Made by a program: the position numbers and the translations under genes. A DNA stretch of 64,000 bases from Antilocapra americana (lineage: Eukaryota > Chordata > Mammalia > Artiodactyla > Antilocapridae). The stretch is taken from positions 3,389,951 through 3,453,950 of the forward strand of contig ML664159.1 of the NCBI GenBank assembly GCA_007570785.1, given 5' to 3'. How positions within the stretch are numbered: position 1 is the first letter of the stretch; each line of letters starts with the position of its first letter. The notes under the pieces were generated by a model. The model saw nothing but the letters and a program-made list of their open reading frames with translations. It searched no databases and was not told where the DNA came from. This document shows positions 11,626-22,735 of the stretch, piece by piece.

Positions 11626-12280
11626 ATATGTGCAGATTACACGAGCCGGGGAGCCCAGTCACTCCAGGCTTCCATGACAAGAGACCAGCAGAAAACAAAA
11701 GGAGTCACCATCCTGGCAAAGGTAATTGACTACAGCATTAGGAGGAAGTTGGGTGGCTGTTACACAATGGGGGCATGTATAGGCACTGCCTTGACCGATT
11801 TTGATGTGAATGGACAATGGAGCAGTCACAATCTGAGAAGGGTGTGGACACCAGGGGCTCAGATCCCTCTGGAAGAAGCATCTAAGCCACTCAACTAAGA
11901 AGCAGCTTAAATCAGCAGAGGTACTAGCTGAAGGTGAGGAGAATCTAGAATAGGTGATAGAGGAAGAAGACCATATTAATTTTCCCGTTGCTGCTGCAAT
12001 AAATTATCGCATACTTAGAAGCTCAAGAATTTGTGTTGACAAATTAATTTTCTTACAGTTCTGGAGGTAAAAAAAGGTTGAAAATGAGTCTCACTGGGCT
12101 AAAGCAGTGATAGTTCTCTTGGAGGCTCTGAGGAGAAAATCCCTTTTATTTCTTCTACAGGTTATCTGAATTCTTTGTCTTATGGCCTTCATGAGCCTCT
12201 GTCTTCAAAGTACCTCACTCCAAACTCTGCTTCCGTGGTTCTATCTCCTTCTTCGGGCTCTTTCTTGCTTCCCTATAGGT

Positions 12281-12340
12281 ATTACATCCTAGAATGTATT
12301 ACATCCTAGAATGTGTCTTCCCTAAAATGTATTACATCTG
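12281..12340. repeat. Small tandem duplication (attacatcctagaatgt)
   Basis: The 17-mer attacatcctagaatgt occurs twice in tandem at 12282-12315. A diverged third copy (aaaatgtattacatc) follows. Confidence 0.8.
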
Positions 12341-12404
12341 AAAAATCCCTTTTGCCATATAAGATAAAATTCACAGGTTCTGGGGTTTAGAATGTGGACA
12401 TCTT

Positions 12405-12616
12405 TGTGCTCTGCTGTGCTCAGTCATGTCTGACTCTTTGTGGCCCCTAGGACTGTAGCCCACCAGGCTCCTCTGTCCATTGAAATTCTCCAGGCAAGAA
12501 TACTGGAGTGGGTTGCCATTTCCTCCTCTAGGAGATCTTCCTGACTCAGGGATTGAACCCGAGTCTTCTGCAATGGCAGGTAGATTCTTTACCATGGGCA
12601 CCATCTGGGAAGCCCA
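12405..12616 (-). mobile_element. Bov-tA SINE
   Basis: This is a reversed Bov-tA: gtgctcagtcatgtctgac at the left and a ctgggaagccc head at the right. The LTR-like sequence continues on both sides. Confidence 0.9.
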
Positions 12617-12640
12617 GAAGAACCATTATTCAGCCAGCAC

Positions 12641-13670
12641 TGGGACGGTGAGTACCAACTGCAGCCTTGATACAAACTGGAGTGGTAGAGATCAGTCAGC
12701 TTCTCTAAAAAGCTGTATCCACATGGGATGAAACTATTATATAAAGCAAATGAATTCAAATGGTGCCGGGGTAGACTGTATTGAAGATTATGCTACGTTG
12801 TCCAAATCCCCTGCTAGGACAAAGACACTCATTTTCTCAGCTGCTGGCTCATAGCCAAGTCTGTCTGCCAAAACTGTCCTTGGACAAAGGAAATGGGCTC
12901 ATCCAAGATTTTGTTTCTCCCTTGGAACAGTCATTTTAAATCAGGTCCCTGGGACTAAGTTACAATAGAATTTATATAGATGACATTGAGAAACACAGAA
13001 AACTGTGCCTAAACAATCATTTAACAATAAATAGCAAAGAGAATTTCACTTGGATGAAACAAGCCTCAGTAAAAATTAAAGGTGCAATTTACTGAAAGTT
13101 TATGGCATATGTATGAGTCTTGGTTCATGAACACAAAGATCTAATCATTTCCATGCTAAGAGAGTGCTGGATTATTAGGGAATTCTGAAAAAGGTGCCTT
13201 GGAATGAGGCTAGGATGTACAGAATAGTGTCAGTGATATTGTTGAGCCAAAGGCATATATTCTAAAGTTTCTAACAAGCAAAGTTAAGCAGGCATTATAA
13301 GGATAAATTGTTTCACAGTGAAGTTCAGCTGATATGTTAATACATTATGCATAGGTGAACCAGTTAGAAAACTTCTTATTATTGTGAACACCTTAAAGCT
13401 AATAATTTCTTATTCCACACCATGTAACTAAAAAGTAAAGAGATTTTCAGCTGGAAACTTTATATATTCAAATTCCTATGTATGACACGAAAAAAAGTTT
13501 ATTTCCGAAAAAGGAAATTTCCTCCAATAAAAGGGAAAACCTGAATTAGTGGTTAACTGCTTCCTTCAGCAGATACTAAAAAAGAAAAAAAAAATTTAAA
13601 GAAAAACCCTTTTTAATTCTTTTAATGATGTAATTGAATAGTTTAAATTTTTTGGTGATGAATTGGCTTT
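12641..13670. other. Intron, no feature recognised
   Basis: I see no gene and no clear repeat family here. The part up to about 12990 could be further decayed LTR or retroviral sequence. The remainder is AT-rich intron. Confidence 0.35.
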
Positions 13671-13686
13671 GAAATTAGGTTTTCCT
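13671..13686. repeat. Left 16-bp target duplication of young L1
   Basis: The sequence gaaattaggttttcct recurs exactly at 17876-17891, directly after the poly(A) tail. Confidence 0.95.
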
Positions 13687-13688
13687 CA

Positions 13689-14417
13689 ACGGGATCATAC
13701 TTATCAATAATTACCTTAAATGTAAACGGGCTGAATGCCCCAACCAAAAGACAAAGATTGGCCGATTGGATACAGAAACAAGACCCCTATATATGTTGTC
13801 TACAAGAGACCCACCTCAAACCTAGGGACACATATAGACTGAAAGTTAAAGGCTGGAAAAAGATATTCCATGCAAATAAAGACCAAAAGAGAGCAGGAGT
13901 GGCAATACTCATATCAGATAAAGTAGACTTTAAAATAAAGGCAGTGAAAAGAGATAAAGATGGACATTACATAATGATCAAAGGATCAATCCAGGAAGAA
14001 GAAATAACAATTATAAATATTTATGCACCTAACATAGAAGCTCCACAATATGTAAGGCAAATGCTAACAAGTATGAAAGGGGAAATTAACAACACAGTAA
14101 TAGTGGGAGACTTTAATACACCACTCACACCAATGGATAGATCAACTAGACAGAAAAGTAACAAGGAAATTCAAACTTTAAATGAAACAATAGACCAACT
14201 AGACCTAATTGATATCTATAGGTCATTCCACCCCAAAACAAGGAATTTCACCTTTTTCTCAAGTGCACACGGGACCTTCTCCAGGATAGATCACATCCTG
14301 GGCCATAAATCTAACCTTGATAAATTCAAAAATATTGAAATCATCCCAAGCATCTTTTCTGACCACAATGCAGTGAGATTAGATATCAACTACCGGAGAA
14401 AACCTTTCAAAACTTCC
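13689..14417 (+). pseudogene. L1 ORF2 endonuclease domain (broken ORF2, part 1)
   Basis: This ~243-codon open frame covers the APE-like endonuclease that nicks target DNA. Catalytic motifs are visible in order: the L-N-V-N-G-L-N metal/substrate asparagine, Q-E-T-H, N-I-Y-A-P-N, V-G-D-F-N, R-I-D-H-I-L and the S-D-H-N histidine. All look intact. Translation then runs into the nested L1 tail at 14418 and stops. By L1 convention ORF2 should continue into the linker and RT, which resume at 14509. Confidence 0.9.
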
Positions 14418-14499
14418 CGGAGGGGAAGCGTGTGTAGACCCATGGTGATATCATGACAATGTATGGCAAAAACAATTAAAAAAAATAAATTAAAAAAAA
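14418..14499 (+). mobile_element. Very short nested L1 3' tail insertion
   Basis: About 60 bp of L1 3' UTR plus an A-rich tail sits inside the endonuclease/RT linker of the host L1. It is flanked by the 9-bp duplication aaaacttcc (14409-14417 and 14500-14508). Removing it restores continuity of the host L1 frame at this point. It has the same wording as the 3' end of the host element (17800-17870), so it is an extreme 5' truncation of a related L1. The insertion supplies the stop that ends the endonuclease ORF. Confidence 0.9.
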
Positions 14500-14586
14500 A
14501 AAACTTCCAACATATGGAGGCTCAACAACACACTGCTGAATAACCAACAAATCACAGAAGAAATCAAAAATGAAATTCAGTTATGC

Positions 14587-14874
14587 ATGGAAACGAATGA
14601 AAATGAAAACACAACAGCCCAAAACCTATGGGACACTGTGAAAGCAATGCTAAGGGTAAAGTTCATAGCAATACAAGCTCACCTCAGGAAACAAGAAAAA
14701 AATCAAATAAATGACCTTACTTTACACCTAAAGCAACTAGAAAGGGAAGAGATGCAGAAGCCCAGGTCTAGTAGAAGGAAAGAAATCTTAAAGATCAGGG
14801 AAGAAATAAATGCAAAGGAAACAAAAGTGACCATAGCAAAAATCAAGCCAAAAGCTGGTTCTTTGAGAAGATAA
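14587..14874 (+). pseudogene. L1 ORF2 linker region (part 2)
   Basis: This open stretch (METNENENTTAQNLWDTVKA...) is the region between endonuclease and RT. It ends at a small deletion near 14840: compared with the inverted copy in the second L1, about 4 nt are missing where K-V-N-K-A-K-S-W should be read. This shifts the frame. Confidence 0.8.
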
Positions 14875-15038
14875 ATAAAATTGACAAACCATTAGTCAGA
14901 CTCATCAAGAAACAAAGGGAGAAGAACCAAATCAACAGAATTAGAAATGAAAATGGAGAGATCACAACAGAAAACACAGAAATACAAAGGATCATAAGAG
15001 ACTATTATCAGCAACTATATGCAAATAAACTGGACAAT

Positions 15039-15345
15039 TTGGATGAAATGGACAAATTCCTAGAAAAGTACAACTTTCCAAGACTAAACCAGGAAGAGAT
15101 AGATAATATTAATAGACCCATCACAAGCACGGAAATTGAAACTGTAATCAGAAATCTTCCAAAAAACAAAAGCCCAGGACCAGATGGCTTCACAGCTGAA
15201 TTCTACCAAAAATTTAGAGAAGAGCTAACACCTATTCTACTCAAACTCTTCCAGAAAATTGCAGACGAAGGTAAACTTCCAAACTCATTCTATGAGGCCA
15301 CCATCACCCTAATTCCAAAACCCGGCAAAGATGCCACAAAAAAAA
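15039..15345 (+). pseudogene. L1 ORF2 start of RT domain (part 3)
   Basis: This contains the conserved [13 protein letters not shown] motif and [10 protein letters not shown]. The frame is lost at an eight-A run at about 15338-15345. The true continuation is the next frame ([10 protein letters not shown]), consistent with a one-base slip in the A run. Confidence 0.85.
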
Positions 15346-16956
15346 GAAAACTACAGGCCAATATCACTGATGAACTTAGATGCAAAAATCCTCAACAAAA
15401 TTCTAGCAAATAGAATCCAACAACACATCAAAAAGATCATACATCATGATCAAGTAGGCTTTATCCCAGGGATGCAAGGATTCTTCAATATTCATAAATC
15501 AATCAATGTAATACACCACATTAACAAATTGAAAAATAAAAATCACATGATTATCTCAATAGATGCAGAGAAAGCCTTTGACAAAATTCAACATCCATTT
15601 ATGATAAAAACCCTCCAAAAAGCAGGAATAGAAGGAACATTCCTCAACATAATAAAAGCTATATATGACAAACCCACAGCAAACATTATCCTCAATGGTG
15701 AAAAGCTGGAAGCATTCCCCCTGAAATCAGGAACAAGACAAGGGTGCCCACTCTCACCACTACTTTTCAACATAGTTTTGGAAGTCTTGGCCACAGCAAT
15801 CAGAGCAGATAAAGAAATTAAAGGGATCCAGATTGGAAAAGAAGAAGTAAAACTCTCTCTGTTTGCAGATGACATGATCCTCTATATTGAAAACCCTAAA
15901 GACTCTACGAGAAAATTACTAGAGCTAATCAGTGAATATAGCAAAGTTTCAGGATATAAAATCAACACACAGAAATCCCTGGCATTCCTATACACTAACA
16001 GTGAGAAATCAGAAAGAGAAATTAAGGAAACAATTCCATTCACCATCGAAACAAAAAGAATAAAATACTTAGGAGTATTTCTACCTAAAGAAACAAAAGA
16101 CTTGTATATAGAAAACTATAAAACACTGATGAAAGAAATCAAGGAGGACACAAACAGATGGAGAAATGTGCCGTGTTCATGGATTGGAAGAATCAATATA
16201 GTGAAAATGAGTATAATACCCAAAGCAATCTATAGATTCAATGCAATTCCTATCAAGCTACCAGAGGTCTTTTTAAAAGAATTAGAACAAATAATTTCTC
16301 AATTTGTATGGAAATACAAAAAACCTCGTATAGCCAAAGCAATCTTGAGAAAGAAGAATGGAACGGGCGGAATCAACCTACCTGACTTTAGGCTATACTA
16401 CAAATCCACAGTTATTAAGACAGTATGGTACTGGCACAAAGACAGAAATATAGATCAATGGAACAGAATAGAAAGCCCAGAGATAAATCCACGCATCTAT
16501 GGACACCTTATCTTTGACAAAGGAGGCAAGAATATACAATGGAGAAAAGACAACCTCTTTAACAAGTGGTGCTGGGAAAACTGGACAGCCACTTGTAAAA
16601 GAATGAAACTAGATCACTTTCTAACACCATACACAATGATAAACTCAAAATGGATCAAAGATCTAAGCATAAGACCAGAAACTATAAAACTCCTAGAGGA
16701 TAACATAGGCAAAACACTCTCTGCCATAACCCAAAGCGGGATACTCCATGACCCACCTCCCAGAATATTGGAAATAAAAACACGAATAAACAAATGGGAC
16801 CTAATTAAAATTAAAAGCTTTTGCACAACAAAGGAAACTATAAGCAAGGTGAAAAGACAGCCTTCAGAATGGGAGAAAATAATAGCCAATGAAGCTACAG
16901 ACAAACAATCTCAAAAATATACAAGCAACTCCTGCAGCTCCATTCTAGAAAAATAA
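15331..16956 (+). pseudogene. L1 ORF2 reverse transcriptase and C-terminal region (part 4)
   Basis: This long open frame (541 codons) carries the core of the L1 reverse transcriptase. Motifs in order are [26 protein letters not shown] and the catalytic F-A-D-D (about residues 179-182). A thumb/C-terminal region follows with F-V-W-K-Y-K-K-P and the [15 protein letters not shown] passage. The RT motifs look intact, but the frame starts from the preceding shift and ends by a small deletion near 16910. The methionine at the start of the frame is not a real initiator. Confidence 0.92.
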
Positions 16957-17018
16957 ACGACCCAATCAAAAAGTGGGACAAAGAACTTGACAGGCATTTC
17001 TCCAAAGAAGACATAAAC

Positions 17019-17582
17019 ATGGCTAACAAACACATGAAAAGATGTTCAACATCACTCATTATCAGAGAAATGCAAATCAAAACCACAATGAGGTACCACT
17101 TTACACCAGTCAGAATGGCTGCCATCCAAAAGTCTACAAGCAATAAATGCTGGAGAGGATGTGGAGAAAAGGGAACCCTCTTACACTGTTGGTGGGAATG
17201 CAAACTAGTACAGCTTTTATTGAAAACTTGTAGAAGGTTCCTTAAAAAGCTGCAAATAGACCTGCCATATGACCCAGCAATCCCACTGCTGGGCATATAC
17301 ACCGAGGAAACCAGAATTGAAAGAGCCACGTGTACCCCAATGTTCATCGCTGCATTGTTTACAATAGCCAGGACATGGAAGCAACCTAGATGCCCATCAA
17401 CTGACGAATGGAAAAGAAAGCTGTGGTACATATACACAATGGAATATTACTCAGCATTAAAAAAAAATTCGTTTGAAGCAATTCTACTCAGATGGACGAA
17501 ATTGGAGCCCATTATCCAGAGTGAAGTAAGCCAGAAGCAAAAACAACAATACAGTATATTAACGCATATATATGGAATTTAG
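17019..17582 (+). pseudogene. L1 ORF2 C-terminal cysteine motif (part 5)
   Basis: This is the C-terminal end of ORF2. It shows the L1 zinc-knuckle-like motif C-x3-C-x7-H-x4-C (C-W-R-G-C...L-H-C-W-W-E-C, about residues 46-62). It ends with T-H-I-Y-G-I and a stop, the usual ruminant L1 ORF2 terminus. It is out of frame with the preceding part. Confidence 0.9.
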
Positions 17583-17875
17583 AAAGATGGTAACGAGAAC
17601 CCAACATGCGAGACAGCAAAAGGAACGCAGATGTATAGAACAGACTCGTGGACTTTGTGGATGAGGGTAAGAGTGGGATGATATGGGAGAAGGGCATTGA
17701 AACATGTTAATTATCATATGTCTAATCAATCGCCAGCCCTGGATTGATGCTTGGGGCTGGTGCAGCGAGATTTCCCGGGGGGGAGGGAGGAGGGCAGGGG
17801 GTTTTGGAGGGGAAGCATATGTAAACCCATGGTGATATCATGTCATTGTATGGCAAAAACAATAAAAAAAAAAAA

Positions 17876-17891
17876 GAAATTAGGTTTTCCT
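17876..17891. repeat. Right 16-bp target duplication of young L1
   Basis: This is an exact copy of 13671-13686 following the A-rich tail. Confidence 0.95.
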
Positions 17892-18445
17892 GATTCACAT
17901 ACCAGGAAACACCCTGTTCCTATGAAATATACATGTGTATATATGTATGTGTTTATGTTTGAGTTCAACATTCAGTGAGTATCCATGCATATTAAAATGA
18001 ATAACTTTCAAGGACCATATCTATTTCATAATAAACTCATCAAGCTAAGTTTAAGATTCATTCTCCCAGTGACCTGGTCATTGTCAATTTTAAAGTAATT
18101 TATCCTAAAATGGTAGGTATGTCAAATGGAGGAGAAAGACAATGAAAAAGCCATGCATTGTGCTGCTCCAGGTCTGCTTATCAGAATGGATCACAGAATG
18201 GATCAACAACAAAACCCATTAGGCACAGACACTACACCCCTATATCAGCATCCGCTAACCTTCTAGTCACACTTCTCTGTGCCGTAAGCAGTCTTCAAGG
18301 AATGGCCCACTGGCAAAGGGAGGGTGGAACACTGGAAATAAAATGATCAATGATGAGAAGAGTAGACTTGGCATGGAAGTAGAGGTTTGAGTAAGAAGAA
18401 GGAAGGCATCTTATGGCAGAAGATGGGCCCTCCTCTAGAGAAGTA
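17892..18445. other. Intron, unique sequence
   Basis: No repeat family or gene is recognised. Short ORFs only. Confidence 0.4.
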
Positions 18446-18447
18446 TT

Positions 18448-18722
18448 AATAGTGGTTAAGAGCATGGGCTCTTGGGTCAGGCTGCCCAGTTCAAAGCTAT
18501 GTTCTGCTTTTATCAGCTCTGCCTGTGTGCATGCTCAGTCTTGGGCAATCACTTATCTCTGTTTAACTCAGTTGCTTAATCGTTAAAATTGGAATATTAT
18601 TAATATTTACCTCCTGTGACTATTGTGGGGATTCAATGAGCTAACATACAAGAAAGAGATTTACAATAATACCTGGCACATACTAAGTGTAGATAAAGGT
18701 TAGGTATTACTATTTTTATTAC
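18448..18722 (+). mobile_element. MIR SINE
   Basis: This closely follows the MIR consensus: a gtggttaagagcatgggctc start, a conserved core with ttgggcaatcactta, and a cctggcacatac tail. It is ancient and diverged, but the layout is complete. Confidence 0.85.
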
Positions 18723-18984
18723 TTCTCTTAAGGATACCAGAGCCTTGGGTTTATATATATAACAGATAGTCTTGGGTTTATAACTTACAAAAAGTTATAA
18801 ATGTTTCCTTCTATGGTTACAATATTTATTCATTTTTCTACAACGACTAAATAATAGTACAAAAAAGACTACATAGTTATTCCCCTCTCATAGTCACATT
18901 CATTGGCATCCATACTAATAATCCTTTATATTTGCATCTCTCTTTCCACTCTAAAAAACCACAGCTATACACAACCTTATTTGT

Positions 18985-19560
18985 TTTATCATTCCAAGAA
19001 TCTCCAAAGTCAATACACTAACACTAACAACAACAACAAAACCAAATGCTGTCCCAGACATGATAATACCACTGGGCTCCCAGCAGAAGGAAACATAAAA
19101 TTACTTTGAGGGATGAAAAACTCAACCCTCAAGCCACTGAATATTCACACAAGTAAAATCTTTATTTAAACACAACTGAAAAATCCAAAATCATAAAACA
19201 CACAAGGAAATAAGCCATTATAAACATATCAAAAGATGAAATTTAGAGCAAAAATTCAAAAACTTCAGGTAATAAAATTATCGATCTTAAGTTATGCAAT
19301 TATATGTTCAGAATGATTCAATGTATAAAGAAAAATTATTTTTATGAGAGAAAACCAAGTCACTTTAAAAAGGACTTGAAAGATACCAAAAAGAACCAAA
19401 TGAAACTTAGAATGGAAACCAAATGAAATTTGGATGTAAGCTAGATTCCAAAAAACTGAATGGATTGGATTTTGGAACTGAGGAAACAAACTAAACAAAC
19501 AAACAAACAATGTATATTCTATAGAAATGGAAAATACAAAATATCAAGAAACATAGAGTT
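18985..19560 (+). mobile_element. Old L1/HAL1-type 5' region
   Basis: The passage from about 18990 to 19190 (including ccactgggctcccagcagaa) resembles the 5' part of old L1ME/HAL1 elements. An ORF1-like A-rich region follows. It is heavily decayed. Confidence 0.45.
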
Positions 19561-19599
19561 ACAAAACATGTTTTTTTTTCCTGTGATGAGGACCTTTTA

Positions 19600-19780
19600 G
19601 ATACACTGTCTTAGCAACTTTCAAATATGCAATATAGTATTATTAACTATCATCATAAGGGAAAAAATTTATAACTTTGAGGGTAATGGATGTTGACCTA
19701 TTGTGGTGACCACTTTGAAATATATACAAATATCAAATCATCATGTTCTACACCTGGAAATAGCATAATGTTAATGGCAA
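19600..19780 (+). mobile_element. L1M 3'-end-like fragment
   Basis: The stretch gaccactttgaaatatat...catgttctacacctgg resembles the 3' tail of L1M elements. It is followed directly by a Bov-tA fragment. Confidence 0.4.
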
Positions 19781-19830
19781 CCCACTCCAGTATTTTTGCC
19801 TGAAGAATCCCATGGACAGAGGAGCTTAAG
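19774..19830 (+). mobile_element. Bov-tA core fragment
   Basis: Only the central ggcaacccactccagtattt to ggacagaggagctt segment is present. The head and tail are missing. Confidence 0.75.
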
Positions 19831-20092
19831 TACTGCTTAAGAATATGTAAGATGGACATGAAAGTGTTCCAAGTTCCTTGTGATAATAGGAAAATAGAGC
19901 TACTGCACAACTTTAGACAAAGTCATTGTAATTCATCAAATGTAAAAAAATTGTCAATCATAAGACCTACCATTATGAAGAAAGACAGAAATTTGGCATT
20001 TAATTTGAATTATATCATGCCTTAAAGAAAATCTTATGCATGACATGAATGCATTTCTTTGAAATTTCTTTCAGACTAGCACTTTCACACTT

Positions 20093-20280
20093 TTGGGCTT
20101 CCCTCGTGGCTCAGTGGGTAAAGAGTCCACTGGCGATGCAGGAGACACAGGAGACTCTGGCTCAGGAAGATGCCCTGGAGGAGGAAATGACAACCCATTC
20201 CAGAATTCTTGCCTGGAAAATCCCATGGATAAGAGGAGCCTGGCGGGCTACAGAGTCAAACACGACTGAGCAGCAGCTAA
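20093..20280 (+). mobile_element. Bov-tA SINE (shortened tail)
   Basis: It starts ttttgggcttccctcgtggc and continues through the core to cacgactgagcagc. An internal stretch of the last third is missing. Confidence 0.87.
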
Positions 20281-20532
20281 AACAACAAGCTATTAGAAGG
20301 GTTCCTGGAACAAAGCAAGTGCTACTTAAGCATTAGCTATTATTATGTACACAAATAAGTCATAAACTATGCTACAGAGCAAGTCAACCGTTTCCAAACA
20401 ATTGGTGTCATGGAGTTCACATTCTTTGACTACAGTGCAGTTAAATTTTAACTCAAAAACAGATTACAAATATTCTCTGAGGAATTAAAGCACAAACTTC
20501 TAACGTATGTGACAAAGAGGAAATCACAATTG

Positions 20533-20546
20533 AAATAAAAATTTAG
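20533..20546. repeat. Left target duplication of inverted L1
   Basis: aaataaaaatttag recurs at 23656-23669. Part of the match overlaps the A-rich tail, so the true length may be shorter (aaaaatttag). Confidence 0.8.
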
Positions 20547-22021
20547 TAGTGGTCAGAGTGGGCACCCTTGTCTTGTTCCTGACTTTAGGGGAAATGCTTT
20601 CAGGTTTTCACCATTGAGGATAATGTTTGCTGTGGGTTTGTCACATATAGCTTTTATTATGTTGAGGTATGTTCTTTCTATTCCTGCTTTTTGGAGGGTT
20701 TTTTTTTTTTATCATAAATGGATGTTAATTTTGTCAAAGGCTTTCTCTGCATCTATTGAGGTAATCATGTGGTTTCATTTTTCAATATGTGAATGTGGTG
20801 TATTATATTGACTGATTTGCGGATACTGAAGAATCCTTGCATCCCTGGGATAAAGCCTACTTGGTCATGATGTATGATCTTCTTAATGTATTGTTGGATT
20901 CTATTTGCTAGTATTTTGTTAAGGATTTTGGCATCTATGTTCATCAGTGATATTGGCCTGTAGTTTTCTTTTTTTGTGGCATCTTTGTCGGGTTTTGGTA
21001 TTAGGGTGATGGTGGCCTCATAGAATGAGTTTGGAAGTTTACCTTCCTCTGCAATTTTCTGGAAGAGTTTGAGTAGGATAGGTGTTAGCTCTTCTCTAAA
21101 TCTTTGGTAGAATTCAGCTGTGAAGCCATCTGGTCCTGGACTTTTGTTTATTGGAAGATTTCTGATTACGGTTTCATTTCTGTGCTTGTGATGGGTCTGT
21201 TAAGATTTTCTATATCTTCCAGGTTTAGTTTTGGAAAGTTGTACTTTTCTAGGAATTTGTCCATTTCATCCAAATTGTCCAGTTTATTTGCATATAGTTG
21301 CTGATAATAGTCTCTTATGACCCTTTGTATTTCTGTGTTTTCTGTTGTGATCTCTCTGTTTTCATTTCTAATTTTATTGATTTGGTTTTTCTCCCTTTGT
21401 TTCTTGATGAGTCTGGCTAATGGTTTGTCAATTTTATTTATCTTCTCAAAGAACCAGCTTTTGGCTTTGTTGACTTTTGCTATGGTCTCTTTTGTTTCTT
21501 TTGCATTTATTTCTGCCCTGATCAGAGCAGAAAAAGAAATAAAAGGAATCCAGATTGGAAAAGAAGAAGTAAAGCTCTCACTATTTGCAGATGACATGAT
21601 TCTCTACATAGAAAACCCTAAAAACACTACCAGAAAATTACAAGAGCTAATCAGTGAATATTGTAAAGTTGCAGGATATAAAATCAATACACAGAAATCC
21701 CTTGCATCCCTATACACTAACAATGAGAAAACAGAAAGAAATTAAGGAAACAATTTCATTCACCATCAAAGCAAAAAGAGTAAAATAGGAGTTTCTATCT
21801 AAAGAAACAAATGACCTATATATAGAAAACTGTAAAACACTGATGAAAGAAATCAAAGAGGACACAAATAGATGGAGAAATATACAGTGTTCATGGATCA
21901 GAAGAATAAATATAGTGAAAATGAGTATACAACCCAGAGTAATCGATAGATTCAATGCAATTCCTATCAAGATACCAGTGGTATTTTTCAGAGAACTAAA
22001 ACAAATAATTTCACAATTTGT

Positions 22022-22702
22022 ATGGAAATACAAAAACTCTCAATAGCCAAAGCAATCTTGAGAAAGAATGGAACTGGAGGAATCAAACTACCTGACTTTA
22101 GGCTATATTACAAAGCCACAATCATCAAGACAGTATGGTACTGGCACAAAGACAGAAATATAGATCAATGGAACAAAATAGAAAGCCCAGAGATAAGTCC
22201 ATGCACCTATGGACACCTTATCTTTGACAAAGGAGGCAAGAATATACAATGGAGAAAAGACAATCTCTTTAACAAGTGGTGCTGGGAGAACTGGACAGCC
22301 ACTTGTAAAAGAATGAAACTAGATCACTTTCTAACACCATACACAAAAATAAACTCAAAATGGATCAAAGATCTAAACATAAGACCAGAAACTATAAAAC
22401 TCCTAGAGGAAAACATAGGCAAAACACTCTCTGAGATAAACCAAAGCAGGATCCTCTATGACCCGCCGCCTCCCAGAATACTGGAAATAAAAGGAAAAAC
22501 AAACAAATGGGACCTAATTAAAATGAAAAGCTTCTGCACGACAAAGGAAACTAAAAGCAAGGTGAAAAGGCAGCCTTCAGAATGGGAGAAAATAATAGCA
22601 AACGAAGCAATGGACAAACAATTAATCTCAAAAATATACAAGCAACTCCTGCAGCTCAATTCCAGAAGAATAAATGACCCAATCAAAAAGTGGGCCAAAT
22701 AA
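22022..22702 (+). pseudogene. L1 ORF2 C-terminal third of inverted copy
   Basis: This 226-codon open frame matches the same region of the L1 at 13687-17875 almost residue for residue (for example [15 protein letters not shown]). It is closed by a stop just after K-K-W-A-K. There is no RT core in this frame; F-A-D-D lies in the separate frame at about 21530-21745. Confidence 0.88.
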
Positions 22703-22735
22703 CTTAACAGGCATTTCTCCAAAGAAGACATAAAA

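Larger units (their letters stand above)
9985..11975 (+). mobile_element. ERVL-type endogenous retrovirus interior, decayed
   Basis: This sequence resembles the pol interior of class III (ERVL) endogenous retroviruses. An RNase H-like part lies at about 10080-10600, and an integrase zinc-finger-like part (cysteine pair near 10710) is followed by an integrase-core-like part at 10995-11280. The 3' part of pol lies at 11625-11975. It is full of stops and small indels and has no ORF of note. It is interrupted by an L1 3' end (10845-10980), a CA repeat and a Bov-tA (about 11403-11625). No LTR of its own is clearly identified. Recognition is by similarity to the family, not by a search. Confidence 0.6.
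11976..12640 (-). mobile_element. MaLR/MLT1-like LTR remnant, split by a SINE
   Basis: The wording (ttacagttctggaggt near 12053; ataagataaaattcacaggt near 12358; accattattc after the SINE) resembles the reverse complement of mammalian MLT1-group LTRs. A minus-strand Bov-tA (about 12405-12616) interrupts it. The exact family is uncertain. Confidence 0.45.
13687..17875 (+). mobile_element. Young L1 insertion, 5' end cut at about the ORF2 start
   Basis: This 4.19-kb L1 inserted antisense to VEPH1 in its intron. It is bounded by an exact 16-bp target duplication and ends with a poly(A) tail. The first codons in frame read T-G-S-Y-L, close to the usual N-terminus of L1 ORF2. The 5' UTR and ORF1 are therefore missing while nearly all of ORF2 and the ~290-nt 3' UTR are present. 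ORF2 is broken by a nested 82-bp insertion (14418-14499), a small deletion near 14840, a shift at an A8 run (about 15340) and a small deletion near 16910. It cannot make a full ORF2 protein. Low divergence from the sister copy at 20547-23655 and the perfect duplication argue for recent insertion. Confidence 0.95.

Noticed and set aside
16895..17437. 180-codon minus-strand ORF (and the similar 232-codon one at 22456-23154)
   Set aside because: Both are antisense shadows of the L1 ORF2 C-terminus, and the same shadow appears in both young L1 copies.
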